64,000 nt of DNA from Azospirillum rugosum (GTDB lineage Bacteria > Pseudomonadota > Alphaproteobacteria > Azospirillales > Azospirillaceae). Below are positions 15,663 to 23,994 of the stretch, piece by piece. Each line of letters opens with the position of its first letter. Within the stretch, counting starts at the first letter, position 1. Location: the NCBI RefSeq assembly GCF_017876155.1, contig NZ_JAGINP010000020.1, forward strand, positions 1 through 64,000, in the 5' to 3' direction. The translations under genes and the position numbers were made by a program. Under the pieces are notes generated by a model that saw only the letters and a list, made by a program, of their open reading frames with translations, searched no databases and was not told the origin of the DNA.

Positions 15663-16370
15663 ATGGCTGGTGGTAATACCACAAATCGGGGGAGCGCTGA
15701 GCGCGACGTGGCCGTCTGGGACTTGCCCACCCGCTTGTTTCATTGGGGGCTGGTCCTTCTGGTGACGGTTGCGATCGTTTCGGCGAAGCTCGACCGCATG
15801 ACGATCCACATGCTGGCGGGGGAGACGATCCTGGCGCTCCTCCTGTTCCGGCTGGCCTGGGGGGTGGTCGGCAGTCAGACGGCGCGGTTCAGCGATTTCG
15901 TGAAGGGACCGCGCGCGGTGCTGGACTACGCCGTCGGGCTGGTCCGCCCGGGCAGGCCCGGCCCGGTCCCCCATCCGGTGCTGGGGCACAACCCGATGGG
16001 CGGGCTGATGGTGCTGCTGCTCCTGGCCGCGCTGACGACCCAGGCGGTCAGCGGCCTCTTCACCTCCGACGACATCCTGGTGGACGGGCCCCTGGTGCCG
16101 ATCGCGGCGTCGGCCACGGTAAAGGCCTACAGCACGGTGCACCGGCTGCTGTCCGACGGGATCCTAATCCTCATCGGCGTGCATGTGCTGGCCGTCCTGG
16201 CCTATCTGCTGGTGAAGAAGGAGAACCTGATCCGGCCGATGGTCACCGGGCGCAAGGCGATCCCGGCGGGCATCGAGGTCGAATCGCCCAAGCGCACCCC
16301 GGCGGCCGTGGCGCTGGCCGTGCTGGCCGCGGCAGCGGGGGTGGTGGTGGCCGTCGTGCAGGCGGGGTGA
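15663..16370 (+). CDS. cytochrome b561-type membrane protein
   Basis: A 235-residue integral membrane protein of the Ni/Fe-hydrogenase-type cytochrome b (cytb_N) family. The start matches the family: VWDLPTRLFHWGLVLLVTVA, with the haem-ligand His in RLFHW. Further histidines in transmembrane segments lie in MTIHMLAGE and YSTVHRLLSDGILILIGVHVLAVLAYLL. Four to five membrane helices can be read, plus a hydrophobic C-terminus. It passes electrons between the quinone pool and a periplasmic partner. The ATG at 15663 is chosen because the motif follows closely. In-frame starts upstream add unrelated sequence. A cytochrome c' gene lies nearby on the opposite strand and could be a functional partner. 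Confidence 0.85.
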   Translation: MAGGNTTNRGSAERDVAVWDLPTRLFHWGLVLLVTVAIVSAKLDRMTIHMLAGETILALLLFRLAWGVVGSQTARFSDFVKGPRAVLDYAVGLVRPGRPGPVPHPVLGHNPMGGLMVLLLLAALTTQAVSGLFTSDDILVDGPLVPIAASATVKAYSTVHRLLSDGILILIGVHVLAVLAYLLVKKENLIRPMVTGRKAIPAGIEVESPKRTPAAVALAVLAAAAGVVVAVVQAG

Positions 16371-16393
16371 TCCGCCCTTCGAAGCAAGGGGAA

Positions 16394-16468
16394 CCACCAA
16401 GACACCAAGGCACCAAGAAACCACGGCGTGCCGGGTGCGGGATTCTTGGTGTCTTGGTGCCTTGGTGG
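16394..16468. repeat. long inverted repeat, ACCAAG family
   Basis: Arms 16394-16417 and 16445-16468 are near-perfect reverse complements built of CCACCAAG/GACACCAAGG units, with a 27-bp loop. It lies between convergent genes and can fold as a strong hairpin. It is one of four related copies in this window (also near 23.9, 44.9 and 59.8 kb). Confidence 0.75.
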
Positions 16469-16496
16469 TGAAAACCAGACGGCTGTGGGTTGGCCG

Positions 16497-16940
16497 TCAG
16501 TCGGCGCGGTACCGTTCGTGGCAGGCCTTGCAGGCGCCACCCAGCGCGGCGAACTGCTTGGCCGTGGCGGCCTTGTCGCCGGTCGCGGCGGTCGCTTCCA
16601 GGGCCTTGGCGGCGGTCTCGAAATTCTTGGCCTTCTCCGAGAAGTCGCCGAAGTTCGCCCAGATCTCGCTCTTGGCCTTGGTGTCGCCCTTGTCGCTGCC
16701 GGCCGGGAACAGGGTCGGAAGCTGGCCGGCGAAGGCGCCGACGCGCTGCGCCACGGCGCCGACCGGGGCCACCTTGTCGCCCGACAGCAGGTCCTTGATC
16801 TCGGCCATGGCCTTCTTGGTGGACTCGAAGCCGTCCTTGCGGGCCTTGATCGAGTCCTGGGCCATCGCCGGGGCCATCGCCGAACCGCTGGCGAGCAGCA
16901 GGGCCGCCGCCACGGCGGCCAGGGTGATGCGGGTGAACAT
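16497..16940 (-). CDS. cytochrome c' family protein
   Basis: A 147-residue protein with a Sec signal peptide (residues 1-27, MFTRITLAAVAAALLLASGS, ending AMA-Q). A four-helix-bundle sequence follows, with a C-terminal haem-binding CKACH at 137-141, the layout of cytochromes c' and c-556. These periplasmic haem proteins bind NO or act as electron carriers. The gene converges on the cytochrome b561-type gene across an inverted repeat. The ribosome-binding site GGAGG stands just before the ATG. A role in NO handling is possible, given the NosP-like sensor elsewhere in the window. Confidence 0.88.
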   Translation of the reverse strand: MFTRITLAAVAAALLLASGSAMAPAMAQDSIKARKDGFESTKKAMAEIKDLLSGDKVAPVGAVAQRVGAFAGQLPTLFPAGSDKGDTKAKSEIWANFGDFSEKAKNFETAAKALEATAATGDKAATAKQFAALGGACKACHERYRAD

Positions 16941-17207
16941 GGGATCCTCCAGATGTCGGATTGTTGATGTCTCCAGCCCGACATACTCATGGGGTTGATC
17001 GCGCTGTCAAGAGACGACCTGCCGTTGCCGGAGGTGAGGTGTGGCGCCCGCGCTTCGCCCGCGGTGTCCGTTTCAGGAAAGCGCGCGAACGGCCCAGGGA
17101 GCGGCTTGCAAGCCGGTGGAGGGGGAAGTAAGGTCCCGCGTCGCGTCAAAACGGCCCAGTTCCACCACCCCATTTCCACCACCATTGTTCCAGGGGGTTC
17201 ACCCGCC

Positions 17208-18413
17208 ATGTCGATCATCGCGTCCCGTCTGTCGCGCATCAAGCCGTCGCCGACCATCGCCGTGACCAACAAAGCCCGCGAGCTGAAAGCGGCCGGTCGC
17301 GACGTCATCGGCCTTGGCGCCGGCGAGCCGGACTTCGATACCCCCGACAACATCAAGGCCGCCGCCATCAAGGCGATCGAGAGCGGCGACACCAAGTACA
17401 CCGCCGTGGACGGCACGCCCGCGCTGAAGAAGGCCATCTGCGCCAAGTTCGAGCGCGAGAACGGCCTGAAGTACACGGCCGACCAGATCTCCGTCGGCGT
17501 CGGCGGCAAGCAGGTGCTGTACAACGCCCTGATGGCCTCGCTGAACCCCGGCGACGAGGTGATCATCCCCGCCCCCTACTGGGTGTCCTACCCGGACATG
17601 GTGGAACTGGCCGAGGGCACGCCGGTGTTCGTCTCCTGCCCGGCCGAGCAGGGCTTCAAGCTGCAGGCGGCCGACCTGGAGAAGGCGATCACGCCGAAGA
17701 CCAAGTGGCTGATCCTGAACTCGCCCTCCAACCCGTCGGGCGCCGCCTACACCCACGACGAGATGAAGGCCCTGACCGACGTGCTGGTGAAGCACCCGCA
17801 CGTCTGGATCATGACCGACGACATGTACGAGCACCTGCTGTACGACGGCCTGGCCTTCGTTACCCCGGCGCAGGTGGAGCCGAAGCTGTATGACCGCACC
17901 CTGACGGTCAACGGCGTGTCGAAGTCCTATTCGATGACCGGCTGGCGCATCGGCTACGCCGGCGGCCCGAAGGATCTCATCAAGGCGATGGGCGTGATCC
18001 AGAGCCAGTCGACCTCCAACCCGACCTCGATCTCCCAGGCCGCCGCCGTCGAGGCGCTGAACGGCCCGCAGGACTTCATCAAGGAGCGCGCCGAGGTGTT
18101 CCGTCAGCGCCGCGACCTCGTCGTGTCGATGCTGAACCAGGCCACCGGCATCCAGTGCCCGAAGCCGGAAGGCGCTTTCTACGTCTACCCGTCCTGCGCC
18201 GGCACCATCGGCAAGAAGACCCCGGACGGCAAGGTGATCGAGACCGACGAGGACTTCGTCACCTACCTGCTGGAGTCGGAAGGCGTCGCGGTCGTCCAGG
18301 GTTCGGCCTTCGGCCTCGCCCCGCACTTCCGCATCTCCTACGCCACCAGCACGGAAGCGCTGGAGGAAGCCTGCCGCCGCATCCAGCGGGCCTGCGCCAA
18401 CCTGCGCGATTGA
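17208..18413 (+). CDS. aatA: aspartate aminotransferase (class I, subgroup Ib)
   Basis: A 401-residue PLP enzyme. It transfers the amino group of aspartate to 2-oxoglutarate, and enzymes of this subgroup may also take prephenate or aromatic substrates. Motifs: GLGAGEPDFDTPDN near the N-terminus, LNSPSNPSGAAYTHDE, and the Schiff-base lysine Lys239 in VSKSYSMTGWRIGY. FRISYATS near the C-terminus holds the carboxylate-binding Arg. Length is normal. The ATG at 17208 gives the standard N-terminus (MSIIASRLSRIKPSPT). The frame stays open upstream to 16989, but that part is not protein-like. A Rho-independent terminator follows 20 bp after the stop. Confidence 0.93.
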   Translation: MSIIASRLSRIKPSPTIAVTNKARELKAAGRDVIGLGAGEPDFDTPDNIKAAAIKAIESGDTKYTAVDGTPALKKAICAKFERENGLKYTADQISVGVGGKQVLYNALMASLNPGDEVIIPAPYWVSYPDMVELAEGTPVFVSCPAEQGFKLQAADLEKAITPKTKWLILNSPSNPSGAAYTHDEMKALTDVLVKHPHVWIMTDDMYEHLLYDGLAFVTPAQVEPKLYDRTLTVNGVSKSYSMTGWRIGYAGGPKDLIKAMGVIQSQSTSNPTSISQAAAVEALNGPQDFIKERAEVFRQRRDLVVSMLNQATGIQCPKPEGAFYVYPSCAGTIGKKTPDGKVIETDEDFVTYLLESEGVAVVQGSAFGLAPHFRISYATSTEALEEACRRIQRACANLRD

Positions 18414-18432
18414 TCGCGCGGACATGAATGCG

Positions 18433-18464
18433 AAAGGGCCGGAGGCAATGCCTCCGGCCCTTTT
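18433..18464. terminator. bidirectional Rho-independent terminator
   Basis: A 10-bp GC-rich stem GGGCCGGAGG/CCTCCGGCCC (18436-18445 and 18451-18460) is flanked by AAA on the left and TTTT on the right. It can end both the aminotransferase transcript and the convergent EF-G-like gene. Confidence 0.85.
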
Positions 18465-18516
18465 CGTTTGGGCATCCGGCGGATCGGGGGCGGGGCCCGG
18501 ATAAACCTCCGCCGCC

Positions 18517-20556
18517 CTACTGCGCGGCCAGCGCCTCCTTCCTGATCTCCACCGCCTTATCGGCGGCCTTGCCCGTCAGTTCCTGCAAGCGCTCGAAGCT
18601 CCAGGTGAAGGTGCCGACGCCGAGCGAGAGGGAGCGCAGTTCGACGATCAGGTCGTGGATCTCCGCCTGGGGCAGGTAGGCCTTCACCTCGTCCCAGCCC
18701 TGCCAGCCGGGGCGTGCGTCGTAGCCCAGGATCTGGCCGCGCCGGCCGCTGATCAGCCGCTGCACCTTGGACGTGAAGTCGCTGGGCACGGCGATGGACA
18801 CGGTGAGGATGGGTTCCAGCAGCACCGGCTCGCAGCCGGGCAGGGCCTCCGTCATCGCCTGGCGCGCCACCGTCTTGAAGGCCATTTCGGAGCTGTCCAC
18901 TGCGTGGAACTGCCCGCCGGTCAGCCGCACCGCGAAATCCACCACCGGGAAGCCCAGCGGACCGCGGACGGAGTAGTCGCGCACGCCGGCCTCCACCGCC
19001 GGGATGAACTGGCGCGGCACGACGCCGCCGACGATGGCGTCCTCGAACTGGAAGCCGGACCCGCGCGGCAGCGGCTTGACCTCCACATGGATGTCGGCGA
19101 ACTGGCCGTGGCCGCCGGTCTGCCGCTTGTAGCGGGCGTGGTGGCTGGCCCCCTTGCGGATCGTCTCCTTGTAGGGCACCTGCGGGGGCACGCCCTTGAC
19201 CGAGACGTTGAACTTGTTGCGCAGCCGGTCCATGGCGATCTGCAGGTGGATGTCGCCCTGGCCCCACAGCACCAGCTCGCCCGTGTCGGTGGACTGCTCC
19301 AGCCGCAGGGCGGGGTCCTCCTCGACCAGCTTCTGGATGGCGGCGGTCAGCTTCACCTCGTCGTTGCGGTTCTGGGCGTGCAGGGCGAGCCCGAAGACCG
19401 GCGGCGGCGCCTCCGGCCACAGCTCCGGCTTGCCCTGGTTGCCCTTGTCGGTCAGCAGGTCGCCGGTCGCCGCCTTCTCCAGCCGGCCCAGCGCGACCAC
19501 GTCGCCGACGCCGGCGGCGGACAGCTTGTCGTGGGCGTGGCCGTTCACGCGGAAGATGCCGGACACGCGCTCCCCGCCCAGCGTCATGCCGTCGGTGACG
19601 GTGCCGCGCCAGACGCGCACGACGCTGAGCTTGCCGGCGTGCGAGCCGTTCAGCGTTTTGACCACCTGCGCGGCGACCGCGGCGTCGGCCGGCACGTTGC
19701 GCCGTTCCGCGGTCACCGCGACCTCAGGCCCCTCGTGGCGCAGGGCCTTCAGCAGGCGGCGGATGCCGTTGTCGTTCTCGGCGGAGCCGAAGAAGACCGG
19801 GACGATCAGGTCGTCGGCCAGCTCCTTGGCGAGGCGGTCGTAGACCTCCTGCGTCTCGGGCGCCACGTCCTCCAGCAGCTTTTCCAGAAGCGCGTCGTCA
19901 TAGTCGGCGACGGCCTCCAGCATCTCCTGCCGGGCCTCGTGCTCGCGGTCCTTCAGGCTGTCGGGAATCTGGACGAGGTCGGAGGGCTTGTGCGGGTTGA
20001 AATGCCAGGCGCGCTCGCTGACCAGGTCGACGAAGCCGGTGATCTTGCCGCCCTCGCGGATCGGCACCTCGCGCAGCACCAGCTTGCGCCCCGACACCGC
20101 CTGGTAGGCCTGCACCACGTCGCGCACGCGGAGATCCCCCAGCGCGTCGACCTTGTTGATGAACAGCAGGTGCGGGATCGCGTTCTCGTCCAGGAACTTG
20201 AACAGCGGGGCGAGGAGGACGGCCTTTTCCGGGGCGGCTTCCGCCACGATCACGGCGAGGTCGGCGGCCATCAGGGCGTTCTGCGTCTCGCAGACCAGCT
20301 CCACCGAGCCCGGACAGTCGAGGATGTTCCAGCGCTCGCCCAGATACTCGAAGGACGCGACGTTGACCTCGACGCTCATCTGCCGGGCCTTCGCCTCGGC
20401 GCAGCTGTCGCCGACCGTGTTGCCGTCCCGCACGCTGCCTTTGCGCGTGGTGGCGCCGGCCGCGAACAGCAGGCTTTCCAGAAGCGATGTCTTGCCGCTG
20501 AGGTACGGACCGACCAGCGCGGCGCAGCGGGCCGTCTGGATCTGTGTATGGGGCAT
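18517..20556 (-). CDS. elongation factor G-like translational GTPase
   Basis: A 679-residue protein with the EF-G domain order. The G domain has its P-loop as GPYLSGKT (16-23), switch II DCPGSVEL and NKVD. Domain II, an EF-G IV domain (KRQTGGHGQFADIHVE) and a C-terminal elongation-factor fold with RRGQILGYD follow. The P-loop and switch II depart from canonical EF-G (AHIDAGKT, DTPGHVDF; switch II here has Cys-Pro-Gly-Ser), so this is the paralogous EF-G-like group with undefined function, not the main FusA. The ATG at 20556 has a GGGAGG site at correct spacing. A GTG two codons upstream is less likely. Members of this group are common in alphaproteobacteria and may act in recycling or stress translation. 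Confidence 0.88.
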   Translation of the reverse strand: MPHTQIQTARCAALVGPYLSGKTSLLESLLFAAGATTRKGSVRDGNTVGDSCAEAKARQMSVEVNVASFEYLGERWNILDCPGSVELVCETQNALMAADLAVIVAEAAPEKAVLLAPLFKFLDENAIPHLLFINKVDALGDLRVRDVVQAYQAVSGRKLVLREVPIREGGKITGFVDLVSERAWHFNPHKPSDLVQIPDSLKDREHEARQEMLEAVADYDDALLEKLLEDVAPETQEVYDRLAKELADDLIVPVFFGSAENDNGIRRLLKALRHEGPEVAVTAERRNVPADAAVAAQVVKTLNGSHAGKLSVVRVWRGTVTDGMTLGGERVSGIFRVNGHAHDKLSAAGVGDVVALGRLEKAATGDLLTDKGNQGKPELWPEAPPPVFGLALHAQNRNDEVKLTAAIQKLVEEDPALRLEQSTDTGELVLWGQGDIHLQIAMDRLRNKFNVSVKGVPPQVPYKETIRKGASHHARYKRQTGGHGQFADIHVEVKPLPRGSGFQFEDAIVGGVVPRQFIPAVEAGVRDYSVRGPLGFPVVDFAVRLTGGQFHAVDSSEMAFKTVARQAMTEALPGCEPVLLEPILTVSIAVPSDFTSKVQRLISGRRGQILGYDARPGWQGWDEVKAYLPQAEIHDLIVELRSLSLGVGTFTWSFERLQELTGKAADKAVEIRKEALAAQ

Positions 20557-20720
20557 GCACACCTCCCGTAACGGTGTTCCGTATGGCGTGTTTGCTTGAA
20601 GCCTTTTCGGTGAACCCCTTTTCCCGATGCCCTTTCCGTAAGATGGTCCACCCGTGGCCGGGGCCTGTCGATGGAAAAAAGGGGCGGCATGTCGTCACGC
20701 CGCCCCCTCCGCGAAGCTCG

Positions 20721-21680
20721 TCAGGGCGGTCCGTCGGCGTAGGGCGCCAAGGCCGCCGCGATCACCCTGTGGACGGGCGTGGGCACTCCCACCTCCGCCG
20801 CCAGGCGCACCACCGCGCCGGACAGCCAGGGCAGCTCCAGCCGTCCCCCGCGCTCCAGGTCGTTGAGCATGGAGGATTTCATTTCCGGCACCAGGCCGGA
20901 CAGCAGCGCCTCGATCCGCGTCACGATGTCGGTTCCCAGGTCCACGTCGTGGGCGCGGGCCAGCCGGGCGACCTCCGCCACCGCGTCCAGGAACAGCGCC
21001 CGCGTGTCGGGGACGCGGCGGATCACCCCGGCCGGCTGGCGGGTCAGGGCGGTGACGCCGCTGAAGGGCGCCAGAAAGGCGAACTTCTCCCAGATCGCCC
21101 GCAGGATCGAATCCGAGAGCTTGGCCTCGAACCCGGCGCGCGCCGCGATCTCGTGGAAGGCGGCGACGCGGGGGGTGACGCGGCCGTTCAGCTCCCCGTA
21201 GGTGATGCGGGCGAGCGCGCCGGTGTGGCGAATGACGCCCGGTTCCGCGATGGTCGCGGCGATGTGGGCCACGCCGCCGCCGACATGCTCCTCGCCCAGC
21301 ACGCGGCACAGGGTGTCGATCCCGGTGACGCCGTTCTGCAACGAGATGACCAGGGTGCCCGGCTTCAGAAGGGGCCGGCAGGCTTCCGCCGCGGATTCGG
21401 TGTCCCACAGCTTGACCGCGAACAGGACGATGTCCACGGGGCCGATCTCCGCCGGGTCGTCGGTGGCCCGGATGGCGGTGAGGTGCAGCGGGCTGGCGTG
21501 GCTGTCGATGCGGAGACCGTTGGTGCGGATGGCTTGCAGATGGCGGCCGCGGGCGACGAAGTGAACCTCCACGTCGTTGCCCCGGGTTCCCGGTGTGGCC
21601 TCCGGCAGCGCCCCCAGGGCCGCCATGCGGGCACCGAAATAACCGCCGACCGCGCCCGCACCCATGACTGCGATGCGCAT
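20721..21680 (-). CDS. panE: 2-dehydropantoate 2-reductase
   Basis: A 319-residue NADPH-dependent reductase that makes D-pantoate for coenzyme A. The N-terminal dinucleotide-binding motif is MRIAVMGAGAVGGYFGAR. The conserved AVKLWDTE and LQNGVTG come next. A C-terminal ApbA/PanE helical domain contains the catalytic Lys in WEKFAFLAPFSGVTAL. The ATG at 21680 has GGGAGGAAAAG just upstream. Longer in-frame starts add Pro/Arg-rich sequence that does not fit. A small insert (ALPEATPGTRGNDVE) lengthens the first beta-alpha unit. Several PanE-like paralogues act on other 2-oxo acids, so the substrate is probable, not certain. Confidence 0.87.
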   Translation of the reverse strand: MRIAVMGAGAVGGYFGARMAALGALPEATPGTRGNDVEVHFVARGRHLQAIRTNGLRIDSHASPLHLTAIRATDDPAEIGPVDIVLFAVKLWDTESAAEACRPLLKPGTLVISLQNGVTGIDTLCRVLGEEHVGGGVAHIAATIAEPGVIRHTGALARITYGELNGRVTPRVAAFHEIAARAGFEAKLSDSILRAIWEKFAFLAPFSGVTALTRQPAGVIRRVPDTRALFLDAVAEVARLARAHDVDLGTDIVTRIEALLSGLVPEMKSSMLNDLERGGRLELPWLSGAVVRLAAEVGVPTPVHRVIAAALAPYADGPP

Positions 21681-22051
21681 GCGTTCTTTTCCTCCCAAGT
21701 GCGGTCCGGGCCGGCCGGCTCCGTTTCCATGGGCTGGCCTTTTTCGTCCCGGGACGTCGGGAGACAGTGTGGCGCGGTCCGGCCGTTGCGGCAATAGGCC
21801 GCATAATATTCGTACGCTTACGCGCCAACTCTTTTGGACACGTCTATGTGTTTCTGACCGCTCGACTTTTACCGGTCGGTCAGGCCGACGTCTTCATTGC
21901 GCTGCGGGAACGGCTCGGGTCAGGGACAAAATGCGACAGTCCGCCCCATGCAACTCTCCGGCTATAACGCGCCCGGGAAAGCATCCCTTGCGCGCCGCGG
22001 AATTCGCGCGGAAGGGGACCGGGAAACGACCGCATCTTCGGGGACCATGCC
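21681..22051. other. divergent intergenic region
   Basis: A 371-bp gap between the leftward panE and the rightward Cache-type gene. It should hold promoters for both. An AT-richer patch lies at about 21800-21860, but no clear consensus pair or repeat is seen. Confidence 0.4.
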
Positions 22052-22588
22052 ATGCGCACGCTCATCCGCGTCCTGATCGTCGGCCTGCTCGTCGCGGGTG
22101 GGATCGCCGCAGCGGTTGGGTGCCTGCCGTCGTCCGGTTTCGCCCAGGAGGCGAAGCCGAACGGAGACCAGGAGGCGAAGCCGACCGGAGAGCAGGAGGC
22201 GAAGCCGACGCGGGAGGACGCCAAGGCGATCACGCTGAAGGCCGCGGCCCTGATCGCCGCCCGGGGGCTGAACGAGGCCGCCAAGGCCTTCAACGCCGAC
22301 GGCGAGTTCAAGCAGGGCGAGATCTACGTCAACGTCATCGATTTCGACGGCGTGTGGAAGGTCTACCCGCCGCGGCCCGTCCGGGTCGGGCTGAACGTCA
22401 GCGGCGTGGCAGATCCGGACGGCAAGCTCATCGTCCAGGAGATCCTGGCCATCGCGCGGCGGGACGGCGAGGGCTGGGTCGAATACCGCTGGCTCAACCC
22501 CGCCACCAACCGGATCGAGCCGAAGGTCACCTACGTGAAGCGCGTGCCGGACCAGGATCTCGTCGCCTACGTCGGCGTCTACCAGTAA
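22052..22588 (+). CDS. exported single-Cache-like domain protein with EAKPTG repeats
   Basis: A 178-residue protein. Residues 1-32 form a signal peptide or signal anchor (MRTLIRVLIVGLLVAGGIAA, ending SSGFAQ). Three short repeats of the type QEAKPNGD/QEAKPTGE/QEAKPTRE follow. From about 60 the sequence runs AITLKAAALIAARGLNEAAKAF, GEIYVNVIDFDGVWKVYPP and WVEYRWLNPATNRIEPKVTYVK, the pattern of soluble Cache (sCache) ligand-binding proteins. No kinase or methyl-accepting part is attached, so it is a free periplasmic binding protein. It is a single gene, and its partner receptor is not visible here. Confidence 0.75.
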   Translation: MRTLIRVLIVGLLVAGGIAAAVGCLPSSGFAQEAKPNGDQEAKPTGEQEAKPTREDAKAITLKAAALIAARGLNEAAKAFNADGEFKQGEIYVNVIDFDGVWKVYPPRPVRVGLNVSGVADPDGKLIVQEILAIARRDGEGWVEYRWLNPATNRIEPKVTYVKRVPDQDLVAYVGVYQ

Positions 22589-22690
22589 GCCGTACTGCCC
22601 CGGCCTTGATCTCTGGAATGTGGGCCTAAATTGTCCGATCGGGCCGGCGCCGCACGCCGGCCCGACCTGTCGGGATTGCGCCGGGCAGAT

Positions 22691-22743
22691 ATTAGAACGA
22701 TTCTAATTTCAGGCTTTACCCAGTGCGCGGCCACGCCTATCAT
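22691..22743 (+). promoter_or_regulatory. dps promoter with Irr/ICE-like palindrome
   Basis: A perfect 7-3-7 palindrome ATTAGAA-CGA-TTCTAAT lies at 22691-22707. It is followed by a plausible sigma-70 pair, TTTACC (22715-22720) and TATCAT (22738-22743), with a 17-bp spacer. The palindrome resembles the iron-control-element (TTTAGAA...TTCTAAA) bound by Irr in alphaproteobacteria. It lies just upstream of the -35 box, about 85 bp before the Dps start codon, fitting iron or oxidative-stress control of a ferritin-like protein. Confidence 0.6.
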
Positions 22744-22790
22744 CCCAGGCAAGCCGAAACGGAAAAACGATCGGACGGAGGGTTCGGAAC

Positions 22791-23258
22791 ATGCAGATCG
22801 ACATCGGAATCGCGGAAGGCGACCGCAAGGCCATCGCCGAGGGGCTGAACCGCGTTCTCGCGGACACCTTTGCGCTGTACCTGAAGACGCACTCCTTCCA
22901 CTGGAACGTCACCGGGCCGATGTTCAACACGCTCCACACCATGTTCATGACGCAGTACACGGAGCTGTGGACCGCGCTGGACGAGGTGGCGGAGCGCATC
23001 CGCGCGCTGGGCTACCCGGCGCCGGGCAGCTTCTCGCAGTTCTCCAAGCTCGCCTCCATCGGCGAGGAGCAGGGCGTGCCGAAGGCGCAGGAGATGATCC
23101 GGCAGCTGGTCGAGGGCCACGAGGCCGTCGCCCGCACCGCCCGGCAGGTCTTCCCGACCGCCGAGCAGGCCAACGACCAGCCGACCGCCGACCTGCTGAC
23201 CCAGCGCCTGCAGATCCACGAGAAGACCGCCTGGATGCTGCGCAGCATGCTCGAATAG
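22791..23258 (+). CDS. dps: Dps-family DNA-protection/ferritin-like protein
   Basis: A 155-residue protein of the Dps (mini-ferritin) family, which forms dodecamers that oxidise and store iron with peroxide and shield DNA. The family pattern is clear. The helix A/B ferroxidase residues lie in KTHSFHWNVTGPMF with a following helix ELWTALDEVAERIRALG. ASIGEEQG and the final helix with IHEKTAWMLRSML complete it. There is no basic N-terminal tail, so direct DNA binding may be weak. An Irr/ICE-like palindrome and promoter lie upstream and a strong terminator lies downstream, so it is monocistronic. Confidence 0.93.
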   Translation: MQIDIGIAEGDRKAIAEGLNRVLADTFALYLKTHSFHWNVTGPMFNTLHTMFMTQYTELWTALDEVAERIRALGYPAPGSFSQFSKLASIGEEQGVPKAQEMIRQLVEGHEAVARTARQVFPTAEQANDQPTADLLTQRLQIHEKTAWMLRSMLE

Positions 23259-23285
23259 GCCGGTTTTCGTGTTCTTAAGTGAGGG

Positions 23286-23321
23286 AATGGGGGCATCGTC
23301 CGTGGACGGTGCCCCCATTTT
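23286..23321 (+). terminator. Rho-independent terminator after dps
   Basis: Stem GGGGGCA(T)CGTCC / GGACGGTGCCCCC around a GTG loop, followed by ATTTT, 28 bp after the Dps stop codon. Confidence 0.85.
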
Positions 23322-23400
23322 CATTTCGGCCACCCGCTGAAATCGGCGACGTCCGTACACAGTTCGTAGGCGAAAGTTCATCGACGCGGAGGCAGGCGTT

Positions 23401-23889
23401 ATGGCTTCTTCCTACGATTACGACAGGACGCGGGGTGTTGGGCCCGGGGCGGAGCGGCTCGGCTGGGTCGACCGGACGGCGCTCGGCAGCCAGGATTTGC
23501 TGCTGCTGGTCGCCCGGATCCTGATCGGGGCGATCTTCGTGGAGAGCGGCTTCGGCAAGCTGACGAATCTCGGCGGTTTCGCCGGCAATTTGGGATCCCA
23601 GGGGCTTCCCGCCCCGATGCTTCTGGCCGCCATCGGCGGCTGCGTGGAGTTCTTCGGCGGGCTGGCGGTGGTGCTGGGCGCCTGGACCCGCCTGGCCGCC
23701 GCGGCGGTGATCGTCTTCACCATCATGGCGACGCTGATCGCCCACCGCTACTGGGCGGTTCCGCCCGAGGCCGCGGGGATGCAGAAGATCCAGTTCATGA
23801 AGAACGTCGCCATCATCGGCGGCTTCTTCGGCCTGATCGCCGCCGGGGCGGGGCGGTACAGCGTGGATGGCTGGCGAATGAGGCGGTAG
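23401..23889 (+). CDS. DoxX family membrane protein
   Basis: A 162-residue protein with a hydrophilic N-terminus of about 30 residues and then four membrane helices. The first DoxX helix is LLLLVARILIGAIFVESGFGKL. The others are PMLLAAIGGCVEFFGGLAVVLGAWTRL, AAAAVIVFTIMATLIAHRYW and NVAIIGGFFGLIAAGAGRYS. DoxX proteins take part in membrane redox or thiol stress in some bacteria, but the reaction here is unknown. It lies between dps and trxB, so an oxidative-stress link is plausible. Confidence 0.85.
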   Translation: MASSYDYDRTRGVGPGAERLGWVDRTALGSQDLLLLVARILIGAIFVESGFGKLTNLGGFAGNLGSQGLPAPMLLAAIGGCVEFFGGLAVVLGAWTRLAAAAVIVFTIMATLIAHRYWAVPPEAAGMQKIQFMKNVAIIGGFFGLIAAGAGRYSVDGWRMRR

Positions 23890-23894
23890 GGGGA

Positions 23895-23974
23895 TTCACC
23901 ACAGAGACACAGAGGACACAGAGACTCCCACCCGGAGGCCTCGATCCTCTGTGTCTTTGTGTCTCTGTGGTAAA
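23895..23974. repeat. long inverted repeat, ACCACAGAGACACAGAG family
   Basis: The left arm is TTCACCACAGAGACACAGAGG (last base omitted from the core) and the right arm (23947-23974) is its near reverse complement CTGTGTCTTTGTGTCTCTGTGG. It lies between convergent genes (DoxX and trxB). It is a copy of the repeat family also seen at 16.4, 44.9 and 59.8 kb. Confidence 0.8.
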
Positions 23975-23994
23975 AACCCTTCCAGATCAGAAGT

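Noticed and set aside
18655..20571. A 638-residue open frame on the + strand opposite the EF-G-like gene
   Set aside because: It is a mirror of the high-GC codon pattern. The sequence is His/Gly/Val/Asp-rich without motifs, while the minus strand encodes a full EF-G-like GTPase.
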